From positions 1 through 18,758 of the forward strand of contig QMNH01000004.1 of NCBI GenBank assembly GCA_003647675.1: a stretch of 18,758 nucleotides of DNA, in the 5' to 3' direction. Below, piece by piece: positions 1-9,500 of the stretch. This stretch comes from Candidatus Falkowiibacteriota bacterium (lineage in GTDB: Bacteria > Patescibacteriota > Patescibacteriia > Patescibacteriales > UBA12075). Each line of letters begins with the position of its first letter. Position 1 is the stretch's first letter. The notes beneath the pieces are model-generated. The model saw nothing but the letters and a program-made list of their open reading frames with translations, did no database searches and was not told the origin of the DNA. Made by a program: the position numbers and the translations under genes.

Positions 1-1
1 A

Positions 2-361
2 ATAGTTGGCGGTATCGGGATTATGAATATTATGCTAATTAGCGTTACCGAACGAACAAGAGAGATCGGCCTAAGAAAAGCGGTCGGCGCTAATAACTCT
101 AATATTTTAAACCAATTTTTACTTGAAGCTATTACCGTTACTATGCTCGGCGGTACAATTGGGGTTATTGGCGGCGCGGCCCTTTCATTTTTAGTTGCAG
201 AGGGAGCTCAATATCTAGGTTATGACTGGGCTTTCAGGGTATCATTATTTTCAATTTTTTTAGCAATCAGCGTCTCAACAATTGTAGGGGTGGTTTTTGG
301 AATTTATCCGGCTAGAAAGGCCAGCAAACTAGAACCAACCGAAGCGCTTAGATACGAATAG
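2..361 (+). CDS. ABC transporter permease, MacB/FtsX type (C-terminal part, cut by window start)
   Basis: The reading frame is open from the first bases and ends with TAG, so the N-terminal part lies outside the window. The visible ~119 residues are the end of an FtsX domain: a transmembrane segment leading into VGGIGIMNIM, then the hallmark cytoplasmic loop TERTREIGLRKAVGA, two more membrane segments, and a terminal YPARKASKLEPTEALRYE. In MacB-type transporters this domain couples an ATPase to a periplasmic or extracellular domain and moves or extracts substrates mechanically, typically peptides, lipoproteins or signals. The ATPase subunit is not in view and may lie upstream. The protein resembles the next gene closely over the same region, so the two probably form one transporter or are a tandem duplication. 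The substrate cannot be told. Confidence 0.9.
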   Translation: MVGGIGIMNIMLISVTERTREIGLRKAVGANNSNILNQFLLEAITVTMLGGTIGVIGGAALSFLVAEGAQYLGYDWAFRVSLFSIFLAISVSTIVGVVFGIYPARKASKLEPTEALRYE

Positions 362-363
362 GC

Positions 364-472
364 ATAATTCAAATCCTCAAATATATTCAAATGATTCAAA
401 TAGTCTTAAATCCAAATATTTGTAAAAATAATAAATTTGAAGCATTTGAATATATTTGAGGATTTGAATTAT
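364..472. repeat. 30-bp perfect inverted repeat between the two permease genes
   Basis: Positions 364-393 are the exact reverse complement of 443-472, with a 49-nt loop between. The arms are built from short words such as TTCAAAT and AAATCC and occupy almost the whole 118-nt spacer. The RNA could form a 30-bp hairpin ending about 8 nt before the next start codon. A GAGG inside the right arm (458-461) is too far from the ATG to act as a ribosome binding site. It could be an RNA stability or attenuation element, or a member of a dispersed palindromic repeat family. Confidence 0.9.
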
Positions 473-479
473 TAATTGT

Positions 480-1769
480 ATGACTATATTTTCAACAATC
501 AATATATCCCTGCGGGCAATGCGGACCAATAAAGTTAGGACCGGACTGACTGTTTTAGGTATGGTTATCGGTATTGCCAGCGTAATTATCGTCTATTCGG
601 CCGGCGAGGGGATTAATAGCTTGATAGTCGGGGAAATTGAGTCGTTTGGCGGGACTGACTTATTTGAGACCGAAATAAAAGTACCAAGCTTGAGGTCAGG
701 AAGCGCTAGTGAAACGCAGAGTGCCGCCGCTCTGGTTCAGGGTGTAATGCCGACAACTTTAAACCTTGAGGATTATGAGGATATTTTAAAATTATCTAAT
801 GTAAAAAACGGGTATGCCGGGATTATGGATCAGGAAATAGTAAGTTATGAGAATGAAGCTAAGCGAGTTATGGTTTTGGGCCAGACCAGTTCATATATAG
901 AGGTTGACAAAAGCGAAATTGATTATGGGAATTTCTGGACTGAGGCTGAAGATAAATCGTTGAGTCAAGTAGCGGTATTAGGGGTAGATATAAAAGAAGA
1001 TTTATTCGGTGACTTGGACCCAATTGGGAAATATATTAAAATTAGAAAGTCAAAATTTCGTGTTATTGGCGTACTTAAAAAGAGGGGAGCTATGATGACG
1101 TTTGATTTCGACAATATAGTTTATTTGCCGGTTAGAACCTTGCAGAAAAGAGTTATGGGCATAAGCCATGTGCAATATATGATGCATCAGGTAATAGACG
1201 AGAAATTAATTGATGATACAGCCGAAGAAGCCCGCTATATTCTACGTGAAAATCACGACTTAGAGCATCCGGAAGGTCCAAGCAAAGGTGTGTTTGATAC
1301 GGGTAAAGATGATTTTCGTGTCGCTACAATGATTGAGACGATGGAGATTATGGAAACGGTGACCGGAGCCATTACTTTACTGCTACTGGCTATTGTTGCT
1401 ATATCGTTAATTGTCGGCGGGGTAGGAATTCTTAATATAATGTATGTAGTAGTAACCGAAAGGACTGGTGAAATCGGTTTACGTAAAGCAGTCGGAGCTA
1501 AGTACAAGGATATAATGGGACAGTTTCTAATTGAATCTGTTCTAATTACTATTATCGGCGGAGTTGTGGGAATTATTATAGGCGTTGGGATTTCTTTTTT
1601 GATTTCATTCGGAGCAAGCTCAGCTGGACTTAATTGGAAGTTTGTTGTGCCGACTGAATCATTTGTAGTGGCGCTTGGTTTTTCGAGTTTTTTTGGAATA
1701 GCTTTTGGTTTATATCCGGCCCGTAAAGCGGCCAGATTAAATCCGATAGAGGCCCTAAGGAAAGAATAA
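480..1769 (+). CDS. ABC transporter permease, MacB family
   Basis: A full-length 429-residue permease. Residues ~1-45 form the first membrane segment with the typical MacB N-terminus (SLRAMRTNKVRTGLTVLGMV, then IGIASVIIVYSAGEG). Residues ~50-285 are the MacB_PCD extracytoplasmic domain. Three further membrane segments follow from ~295, enclosing the FtsX signature TERTGEIGLRKAVGA, and the protein ends YPARKAARLNPIEALRKE. It is likely half of a mechanotransmission ABC exporter or lipoprotein-handling complex, working with an ATPase encoded elsewhere, probably upstream. The ATG is preceded by an AT-rich stretch without a Shine-Dalgarno sequence. Length and domain order are normal for the family. 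The function beyond 'MacB-like' is unresolved. Confidence 0.92.
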   Translation: MTIFSTINISLRAMRTNKVRTGLTVLGMVIGIASVIIVYSAGEGINSLIVGEIESFGGTDLFETEIKVPSLRSGSASETQSAAALVQGVMPTTLNLEDYEDILKLSNVKNGYAGIMDQEIVSYENEAKRVMVLGQTSSYIEVDKSEIDYGNFWTEAEDKSLSQVAVLGVDIKEDLFGDLDPIGKYIKIRKSKFRVIGVLKKRGAMMTFDFDNIVYLPVRTLQKRVMGISHVQYMMHQVIDEKLIDDTAEEARYILRENHDLEHPEGPSKGVFDTGKDDFRVATMIETMEIMETVTGAITLLLLAIVAISLIVGGVGILNIMYVVVTERTGEIGLRKAVGAKYKDIMGQFLIESVLITIIGGVVGIIIGVGISFLISFGASSAGLNWKFVVPTESFVVALGFSSFFGIAFGLYPARKAARLNPIEALRKE

Positions 1770-1820
1770 TTATCATTAAATTATAATTTTTAAATTATAA
1801 ATCGCGAATCAAGTTTTACA

Positions 1821-1850
1821 AGACAGGCTGGCCTGTTTTTTTATATTTTT
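1821..1850 (+). terminator. Rho-independent terminator after the permease genes
   Basis: ACAGGC (1823-1828) and GCCTGT (1831-1836) form a short, G+C-rich hairpin in AT-rich surroundings. It is directly followed by a run of T (1836-1842) and more T-rich sequence. It lies 52 nt after the permease stop and just before the next promoter. The stem is short (5-6 bp), so efficiency is uncertain. Confidence 0.65.
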
Positions 1851-1855
1851 TTTAC

Positions 1856-1884
1856 TTGTAATTAAAGAAATAAATTGTTATAAT
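1856..1884 (+). promoter_or_regulatory. Sigma-70-type promoter for the DUF4012 gene
   Basis: A -35-like TTGTAA (1856-1861) and a perfect -10 TATAAT (1879-1884) are separated by 17 bp. They lie immediately behind a terminator and 35 nt before the start codon. Transcription would begin near 1891. Confidence 0.6.
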
Positions 1885-1918
1885 TTAATAGTATTTTTTA
1901 TTTATTAAACGTTTAGAG

Positions 1919-3931
1919 ATGTTTAATTTATCAAAGTCAAAACATGTAAATTTTTTGAAAATATACAAAAAAGTCAAGGGAGTATACAAAAAAATACCCG
2001 TTGTTAAAGAAAGAAAAAAACGAAATTTTGTTTTTAAATTAATTAAATATTTTAATTTTGCCGTATTATTTGTTTTTTTAGCTTTTTTAATTTTTATTGG
2101 GGTTAATTTAGTTAATTTGAAATTAATTTATCAAAACGCTAATACCGGCAAGGATAATCTAGAGTACGCGGTCGCGCTGGTCAACAATAAAGAATTTGAC
2201 AGATGTTTGGAATTTGCCAAGCTCGCTGAAAATAATTTTAAAAACGCCAGTTTAAATATAGAAAAAATTCAAAATGATTTTTTTATAAAGAAAATAAATT
2301 TTATAGAAGTTCAGATAAATGATTTTTTGTATTTAAGTTTTATCGGAGAGGTGTTAAGCCGGTCCGTGTATCAGGGCGCTGAATTAGGCATGGTGTTTAA
2401 CAATATTTTTGGAGAAAATGGAACATTTACCGCCCTGCCAACCGAAAAAAAAGAAGAAATATTGGAATTTATATATAAAAGCGGACCGGAAATTAACGGC
2501 ATAAAGGCCAATATTGATTTGGCCATAATTAATTTAAATCAGATCAGCAATTCAATATTAACTTTGCCTTTAAAAAGTAAAATAAATAATATTAAAATTA
2601 ATTTACTTCAAGCGCAAAATCTGCTTTCTAAGGCAGTACCGATGTCTGAGCTTATTCCCGGCCTAATGGGTTATCCGGAAAAATCATCATTTCTAATTCT
2701 TCTGCAAAACAGTGATGAATTAAGGCCAACAGGCGGATTTTTAGGGACTTATGGAATCCTGGAAGCAGAAAGCGGGGAAATATTAAGGTATGATACTCAT
2801 GATATTTACCATATGGATATGCCGGTAAAGGATAGAATAGATGTTAAGCCCCCGGCGGCTTTAAAAGAATATTTAGGGGTAGAAAAATGGTATATGCGGG
2901 ACGCTAATTGGTCGCCACACTGGCCAATCGCGGCTGATAAAATTGAATGGTTTTATAATGAGGAAAATAAACTGCTACCTCCTAAAGACCGGATAAATGA
3001 TTTTGACGGTAACTTTGACGGTGTCATCGGCATAACGCCGAAATTCGTTACAGACTTGCTTGCTATTACCGGGCCGGTTTATATTGAGAACGAAGAATAT
3101 AACAGCAATAATTTTACCGACTTGCTTGAATATAGGGTTGAGAAAGGTTACTTCGAATTAGGCGTGCCCTCATGGCACAGAAAAGAAGTGATCGGTGATA
3201 TAGTTGAAGAGCTTAAACTGCTTTTATTAAATAAAGGGTTTGCGGATTTAAAGGAAGTAGTAAATGTTATTGGTGTTAGTTTGGACCAAAAGGATATTAT
3301 TGCTTATTTTCATGATGACGGAATGCAATCTGTTGTAAAACAGCAGGGCTGGGGCGGATATCTAAAGGAAACCTCCGGTGATTATTTAATGGTTATTGAC
3401 GCGAACATGGCAGCCTTAAAAACAGACGCGGTGGTTAATAGGAGTATTAATTATAAAGTTGATCAGGATATAAACGGGCTATTTGCCGATTTACGCGTTA
3501 GTTATGCCAATAACGGGCAATTTGACTGGCGGACAACAAGATACAGGACTTATACGCGGGTTTACGTACCCCTGAATAGCCGTTTAGTTGAAGCATCAGG
3601 CTACAGTGAAGGGAAAGTCGAGACGCATAATGAATTAGGGAAGACCGTGTTTAGCGCTTTTATTTCAGTTGAGCCGGGAGAGATCGGCGCTTTGCATTTT
3701 TATTATAAATTACCGCCAGATATTAATATGTTAGTTAAAAAAGGTGAATACCGGCTTTTGACGCAAAAACAGCCGGGCAACACGGTTGAACAGATGAGGG
3801 TTGACTTAAGCTTTATAAATAGTATAAGGTCATATAGCCCGACCGGTTTTTATGTTTATAAAAGTTTGCCCCAAGCAATAAGCTGGGACAGCGACTTGAC
3901 GGTGGACAAGGAATTTGAGGTAATATTTTAA
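1919..3931 (+). CDS. DUF4012 family membrane-anchored protein
   Basis: A 670-residue protein of unknown function. The first ~45 residues are very basic (many Lys/Arg) and presumably cytoplasmic. One hydrophobic segment (~47-68) acts as a signal anchor, leaving ~600 residues outside the membrane. Residues ~70-245 look helical and coiled-coil-like. The DUF4012 hallmark NSDELRPTGGFLGTYG lies at ~264-279 and is followed by a long domain with many aromatic residues (for example WYMRDANWSPHWP). Proteins of this family are common in CPR bacteria, Chloroflexi and Actinobacteria, often near envelope-polysaccharide genes; no reaction is established to my knowledge. Here it has its own promoter and is followed 41 nt later by mreB, which suggests an envelope role, but that is inference. 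GAG abuts the ATG, too close to be a normal ribosome binding site. Confidence 0.85.
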   Translation: MFNLSKSKHVNFLKIYKKVKGVYKKIPVVKERKKRNFVFKLIKYFNFAVLFVFLAFLIFIGVNLVNLKLIYQNANTGKDNLEYAVALVNNKEFDRCLEFAKLAENNFKNASLNIEKIQNDFFIKKINFIEVQINDFLYLSFIGEVLSRSVYQGAELGMVFNNIFGENGTFTALPTEKKEEILEFIYKSGPEINGIKANIDLAIINLNQISNSILTLPLKSKINNIKINLLQAQNLLSKAVPMSELIPGLMGYPEKSSFLILLQNSDELRPTGGFLGTYGILEAESGEILRYDTHDIYHMDMPVKDRIDVKPPAALKEYLGVEKWYMRDANWSPHWPIAADKIEWFYNEENKLLPPKDRINDFDGNFDGVIGITPKFVTDLLAITGPVYIENEEYNSNNFTDLLEYRVEKGYFELGVPSWHRKEVIGDIVEELKLLLLNKGFADLKEVVNVIGVSLDQKDIIAYFHDDGMQSVVKQQGWGGYLKETSGDYLMVIDANMAALKTDAVVNRSINYKVDQDINGLFADLRVSYANNGQFDWRTTRYRTYTRVYVPLNSRLVEASGYSEGKVETHNELGKTVFSAFISVEPGEIGALHFYYKLPPDINMLVKKGEYRLLTQKQPGNTVEQMRVDLSFINSIRSYSPTGFYVYKSLPQAISWDSDLTVDKEFEVIF

Positions 3932-3972
3932 TTAATTAGAAAATTTAGAAATTGAAAATTTTAAGATAATAT

Positions 3973-4980
3973 ATGTTTATAAAAAAAATCGGCATTGATC
4001 TAGGAACAACTTATACGCTGGTTCATCTGCCTAAGCGTGGCATAGTTATAAACGAACCGAGCGTAGTGGCTGTATCGGTAGCGGATAGAAAAATATTAGC
4101 TGTCGGCAATGAAGCCAAAGATATGCTGGGACGGACACCGGATACTATTATCGCGGTAAAGCCTTTAAAAGACGGTGTAATTGCCGATTACCGGACAACC
4201 GAAGCTATGCTTAGATATTTTATCAATAAAGCAGTCGGTGGCGTGCGGCTTTTTAGGCCGGAAGTCATGGTGGCGGTTCCGGCCGGAATATCTTCAACTG
4301 AAAGGCGGGCGGTTATTGACGCCACTATCGCGGCCGGGGCCAAGGCCGCTTATATAATTAAAGAACCGGTGGCGGCGGCAATCGGCGCGGATATACCAAT
4401 CGGCTCCGCCTCCGGACACATGATAATTGATATTGGCGGCGGCACCGCGGAAATGGCCGTTATTTCTTTGGGCGGCATTGTGTCGTCAACGTCGGTTAGG
4501 GTCGGAGGTAATAAATTTGACGAAGCAATTATAGAATATGTAAGAAAAAAATATAATCTAGCTATTGGAGAGCGTACTGCCGAAGAAGTAAAGATAAATA
4601 TCGGTTCCGCCTTATTTCTTGAAAACAAATTAAGTATGGAAATCCGTGGCAGGGACATATTGACCGGTTTGCCGCGCAGTATTACCGTGAACAGTTCCGA
4701 CGTAACCGAAGGGCTCCAGAACGAACTGGAAGCTATTATTAACGCCTCGAAAAAAGTGCTTCATGATACTCCGCCCGAATTATCGGCCGATATTATGGAT
4801 AAGGGCATGGTCTTAACCGGCGGCAGTTCGCTTTTAAGAAATATCGACGCTTTATTATCCCGTACAACCGGAGTGCCTGCTTATATAGCGGACGATGCCT
4901 TATTGTGCGTTGCTAAAGGAACCGGTATCGCGCTTGATAATTTAAATAGTTATAAGAGAAGCATACTGGCCACAAAATAG
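3973..4980 (+). CDS. mreB: MreB, actin-like rod-shape determining protein
   Basis: A 335-residue bacterial actin that polymerises on the inner membrane face and directs lateral wall synthesis. The nucleotide-binding motifs are all present: phosphate 1 IGIDLGTTYTLV (residues ~6-17), phosphate 2 IDIGGGTAEMAVISLGG in the middle, and the adenosine motif MVLTGGSSLLRN near the C-terminus. EPSVVAV and VKPLKDGVIADYRTTEAML are typical MreB stretches. Length and order match the family. mreC, mreD, mrdA and mrdB do not follow; an inverted-repeat spacer and a glycosyltransferase come next, so the classical mre operon is not preserved here. The start is MFIKKIGIDLG, which needs no upstream extension. It is probably cotranscribed with the DUF4012 gene, since I see no promoter in the 41-nt gap. 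Confidence 0.95.
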   Translation: MFIKKIGIDLGTTYTLVHLPKRGIVINEPSVVAVSVADRKILAVGNEAKDMLGRTPDTIIAVKPLKDGVIADYRTTEAMLRYFINKAVGGVRLFRPEVMVAVPAGISSTERRAVIDATIAAGAKAAYIIKEPVAAAIGADIPIGSASGHMIIDIGGGTAEMAVISLGGIVSSTSVRVGGNKFDEAIIEYVRKKYNLAIGERTAEEVKINIGSALFLENKLSMEIRGRDILTGLPRSITVNSSDVTEGLQNELEAIINASKKVLHDTPPELSADIMDKGMVLTGGSSLLRNIDALLSRTTGVPAYIADDALLCVAKGTGIALDNLNSYKRSILATK

Positions 4981-4991
4981 CGTAATAAATC

Positions 4992-5119
4992 CGAAATCCG
5001 AAATACTAAATCCGAAACAAATTCAAAATACAAATATCCAAAATTTAAAACTATAAAAATATTATTGTTTTTGTCATTTGAATTTCGTATTTGTTTAGGA
5101 TTTCGATATTCGGATTTCG
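4992..5119. repeat. Long imperfect inverted repeat in the mreB-glycosyltransferase spacer
   Basis: Positions 4992-5035 and 5076-5119 are both 44 nt and are largely reverse complements of one another, enclosing a 40-nt AT-rich loop. The arms are built from reiterated words (CGAAATCC, AAACAAAT, AAATACAAAT and their complements). The element resembles the inverted repeat at 364-472 in size and in word style. It could act as a bidirectional terminator-like hairpin or be a dispersed palindromic element. Confidence 0.75.
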
Positions 5120-5164
5120 TGTTTATTCTGTTTTGTATTTAGAATTTATTTTGTTTCTAATTTC

Positions 5165-5194
5165 GATTTTAAAATTTTGGATTTTAAAATTTTG
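5165..5194. repeat. Tandem 15-nt direct repeat
   Basis: GATTTTAAAATTTTG occurs twice back to back (5165-5179 and 5180-5194), 28 nt before the glycosyltransferase start. Each copy contains a TTTTAAAA palindrome. The role is unknown; slippage, an operator pair or an upstream AT-rich element are all possible. Confidence 0.8.
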
Positions 5195-5221
5195 TTTTAA
5201 TTATTGATTACTAATTAAATT

Positions 5222-6502
5222 ATGCTAATAGGTATAGACGCCAGCCGGGCTAACCGGGACCATAAAAGCGGCACCGAATGGTATTCGTATTATTTGATAC
5301 GATGGTTGGCAAAATTAGACAGTAAAAATCAATATATTTTATACACTGATGAACCTCTAAAGGGCGGATTGATTGATTTAACAACTAAACAGTATATAAA
5401 AAGCGCGAAAGAAGAACCGATTAAATTTGATAAAAATGGGCTTCAGATTATAAAAAGTCCTTTTAATAATTTTCGCGTTAAAATTTTAAAGTGGCCCAGT
5501 AAATATTTTTGGACCCAAGGCAGGCTATCCTTGGAAATGGCTTTTAGGCGCCCTGATGTATTATTTGTTCCGGCTCATTGCCTTCCTTTTATTCATCCAA
5601 AGAATTCAATAGTAACAATTCATGATATTGCCTATGAAAAAGAGAAAAAATATTACGAACAGGAGCAAATGGGGCCGGGCGGGAAAAAGTCAAGGAAAAT
5701 TTTAAATTTTCTTGTAAAAATTTATACTTTGGGAAAATACAAGGCTACCACGATTGATTATTTAAAATGGTCGACCGAGTATACGTTGAAGCATGCAAAA
5801 AAAATAATTACAGTGTCTAATTATACAAAAAAAGATTTAGTTGAACTCTACAAAATTAACGCCAATAAGATTTCCGTGGTTTATAACGGATACAATAGAG
5901 AATTATACAAAAAAATTAATAATAAGGAAAAAATAGAAGAAATTTTAAATAAATACGGCATAGCAGAGCCGTATTTGCTTTATGTCGGCCGGATTGAAAA
6001 GAAAAAAAATATTCCTTCCCTAATAGAAGCTTTTGCGATGATGCGGGAAAAAAATTTTAGTATCAAGGAAAAGTTGGTTTTAATAGGATCGGCCAGCTTT
6101 GGCTATGACGAAACCCAATATCAAATACGGGAATTTGATATAACCGACGAGATAGTACTGGCCGGCTGGATTATAGAAGATGATTTACCGTACATATTTA
6201 ACGGCGCCAGCGGTTTTGTTTTTCCTTCGCATTACGAGGGCTTTGGGATTCCTTTACTTCAGGCAATGGCCAGCGGTATTCCCATAGCCGCTTCCAATAC
6301 TTCTTCAATTCCGGAAGTGGCTGCGGAGGCGGCAGTATATTTTAATCCTTGCGACACGGAAGATATGGCAAAAACTATGGACAGATTGATTAACGATCTT
6401 AGCTTAAGAAATAATTTAATTGAAAAAGGCAGTAAAAGGATTGAAAATTTTAGCTGGGAGAAATGCGCGCGGGAAACAAAGGAGATAATTATTAATATTT
6501 AA
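5222..6502 (+). CDS. Family 4 glycosyltransferase (GT-B fold)
   Basis: A soluble 426-residue retaining glycosyltransferase, expected to move a sugar from a nucleotide donor onto a cell-surface glycan or lipid intermediate on the cytoplasmic face. The N-terminal Rossmann half starts GIDASRANRDHKSGTEWYSY and contains FVPAHCLPF and TIHDIAYEKEKKYY. The C-terminal donor-binding half contains YLLYVGRIEKKKNIPSLIEAF, VLAGWIIEDDLPYIFNGA, then FPSHYEGFGIPLLQAMASGI and SSIPEVAAEAAVYFNP. The family's E-x7-E motif is present as E339...Q347, so the second acidic residue is glutamine here. No membrane segment is seen. The substrate is not predictable; surface polysaccharide assembly is likely from the family. 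It ends 11 nt before dnaE, so the two genes are probably cotranscribed. Confidence 0.9.
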   Translation: MLIGIDASRANRDHKSGTEWYSYYLIRWLAKLDSKNQYILYTDEPLKGGLIDLTTKQYIKSAKEEPIKFDKNGLQIIKSPFNNFRVKILKWPSKYFWTQGRLSLEMAFRRPDVLFVPAHCLPFIHPKNSIVTIHDIAYEKEKKYYEQEQMGPGGKKSRKILNFLVKIYTLGKYKATTIDYLKWSTEYTLKHAKKIITVSNYTKKDLVELYKINANKISVVYNGYNRELYKKINNKEKIEEILNKYGIAEPYLLYVGRIEKKKNIPSLIEAFAMMREKNFSIKEKLVLIGSASFGYDETQYQIREFDITDEIVLAGWIIEDDLPYIFNGASGFVFPSHYEGFGIPLLQAMASGIPIAASNTSSIPEVAAEAAVYFNPCDTEDMAKTMDRLINDLSLRNNLIEKGSKRIENFSWEKCARETKEIIINI

Positions 6503-6513
6503 TATATTTACCC

Positions 6514-9500
6514 ATGGATTTTGTGCATCTCCATGTTCATACTCATTATTCATTGCTTGACGGTTTGCTTAAAATCGACGAGCTGGTAGCGGCTGTGAAG
6601 GAAGTTAAGGCGCCGGCTGTCGCCATAACAGATCATGGCGTTATGTATGGCGTGATTGAGTTTTATCAAAAATGCAAAAAAGCGGGAATTAAACCGATAA
6701 TTGGAGTAGAGGCTTATTTGGCTCCGAAATCAAGATTTAATAAAGTAACCAAGGAAGACGAAAGAAAAAATTTTCACCTGCTTCTTTTAGCTAAAAATTT
6801 AGAAGGTTACAAAAATTTGATAAAATTAACTTCAATCGCCCATCTGGAAGGATTTTATTATAAACCGAGAATTGACTGGCAGATTTTACAAAAATACCAT
6901 AAAGGATTAATTGCCAGTTCGGCTTGTTTAGCCGGGGAAATACCTTGTTTAATTAGGTGGGGACAAACAGATAAGGCCAGGGCTAGAATATTAGAATATA
7001 ATAAATTGTTTGGACAAGGTAATTTTTATTTAGAAATAATGGATCATCCCAAGCTTGAGGAATTGTCCTTAGTTAATGAAAAATTAATAGAATTTTCCCG
7101 GGAATTGAATATTCCTTTAGTAGCCACCAACGATGTTCATTATTTAAGGAAAGAAGATGACGAAGCTCAGGATATTTTGCTTTGCTTGCAAAATAAAAAA
7201 AAGAAAGACGACTTGAATCGCTTAAATATGATTGGACCGGATTATTCTTTGCGTCCAGGCAGAGAGATAGCGGAAGCTTTTAAAAATGTGCCTGACGCGA
7301 TAAGTAATACTATAGAAATAGCCGAAAGATGCAATCTGGAAATAGAGCTAGGGAAAATTCAGCTTCCGTATTTTCAGGTGCCCGAAAATTTTGATAGCGG
7401 AAGTTATTTAAGAAAGCTTTGCGGGGAAGGATTAAAAAAAAGATACGATAAAACTTATGAACAAGCGGAAGAAAACGTAAAAGAAAGAATGGATTATGAG
7501 TTAGATGTAATTGGGAAGATGGGCTGGGATTCATATTTTTTAATTGTGGCTGATTTTGTTAATTGGGCAAAAAATAATAATATTATTGTTGGTCCGGGTC
7601 GGGGCTCGGCGGCTGGATCTTTGGTATGTTATCTGACTGGTATTACTAATATTGACCCCTTGCATTATGATTTAGTTTTTGAACGTTTTTTAAATCCGGA
7701 TAGAATTTCTATGCCTGATATTGACCTGGATTTTTCTGATATTAGGCGGGATGAAGTTATAAATTATGTAGAAAATAAATATGGAAAAGACCATGTAACG
7801 CAAATAATTACTTTTGGCACAATGGCGGCGCGGGCGGCAATTAGGGATGTGGGGCGGGTATTGAATGCGCCGTATGATTTTTGCGACAAACTGGCGAAAA
7901 TGATTCCGATGTTTTCAAAAATTGACGATGCTTTAAAAAGTACCATTGAGTTAAAGGAAATATATCAAAAAGAAGAAACTGCGCGTAAAATTATTGATTA
8001 TGCCCGCATCTTAGAGGGCGTAGCGCGCCATGCCTCAACCCATGCTTGCGGAGTATTGATAACCAAGGAGCCGCTAACCGAAAATGTTCCGCTCCAGTAC
8101 GCTTCTTCTTCCGATAGAAGCATCGTATCGCAATATTCGCTTCATCCGATAGAAGATCTTGGATTGTTGAAAATGGATTTTTTAGGCTTAAAGAATCTAA
8201 CTATCATAGAATCCGCTATTAAAATTATTAAAAGCACCAAGGGTGTTGACATAAATATCGATGCTATTCCGCTTAATAACGCTAAAACCTATAAGCTATT
8301 TAAAAAAGCGGAAACAACCGGAGTGTTTCAGTTTGAATCAAGCGGTATGAAGCGGTATTTGCGGGAATTAAAGCCTACGGAATTTGAAGATATTATTGCC
8401 ATGGTAGCTTTGTATCGGCCGGGACCAATGGAATGGATTCCTGATTATATTTCCGGAAAGCAAGGCAAAAAAAAGCTTTCTTACCTACATCCAAAGTTAG
8501 AGCCAATTTTAAAAAAGACCTACGGGGTAGCGATATATCAAGAGCAAGTAATGCAAATGGCTCGGGATTTAGCCGGCTTTACTTTAGCCGAAGCTGACGT
8601 TTTAAGAAAAGCGGTTGGGAAAAAAATTCCCAAACTTTTAGCCGAACAAAAAGAAAAATTTATCAATGGGTGCGTAAAGAACGGAATAAACAGCGAATTA
8701 GCGCAAAAGATATTTTCATTTATAGAACCGTTCGCGGGCTATGGCTTTAACCGTTCACATGCAGCCTGCTATGCCTTGATCGCGTATCAAACAGCATACT
8801 TAAAAACTCATTGGCCGACCGAATTTATGGCGGCTTTGCTCACTGCCGATCAGCATAATTCAGATCGAATTGCTGTGGAAATTGAAGAATGCCAGCGCAT
8901 GGGAATTGATGTCGCGCGTCCGGACGTTAACCAATCATTTGAATTTTTTACGGTAGTGACTACCGACGCGAGGAAAAATAACCCAGACGAGAAGGATGAG
9001 AAAACAAGGGTTATCCGTTTTGGCCTAAACGCGATTAAAAATATTGGCTCCCATATAGCGGAGGTTATTATTAAAGAGAGAAAAGCCAATGGAATTTATA
9101 AAAATATTTCTGATTTTTTAGAACGGGTAAACGATAAAGATTTAAATAAAAAATCATTGGAAAGCTTGATTAAAAGCGGAGCTTTAAGTAATTTTGAAGA
9201 GCGCGGAAAACTGCTCGGAAATTTTGAAAATCTTTTGCAGTTCAATAAAGAATTAACAAAGTCAAAAACCAACGGGCAAGCCAGTCTGTTTAGCGATACC
9301 CCAAGTTTGGCGAACGATGCGGAAATGAAACTTGAGGATTATCCGCCCGCTGACCGCCAGGAAAAATTAACTTGGGAAAAAGAATTATTAGGGCTGTATA
9401 TCTCCGAACATCCGTTTTCCGATTTTAAAGAACATCTATCCCCGATCATTGTTCCTTTGAAAGAATTAAGCGGGATAAAAAGCAAAGCGCAGATTAAAGT

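Noticed and set aside
362..479. Possible insertion sequence ends
   Set aside because: The inverted repeat encloses only 49 nt with no coding capacity and no flanking target duplication could be recognised.
4992..5119. CRISPR-like reiteration of CGAAATCC words
   Set aside because: The words are irregular and arranged as an inverted repeat, with no constant repeat-spacer period.
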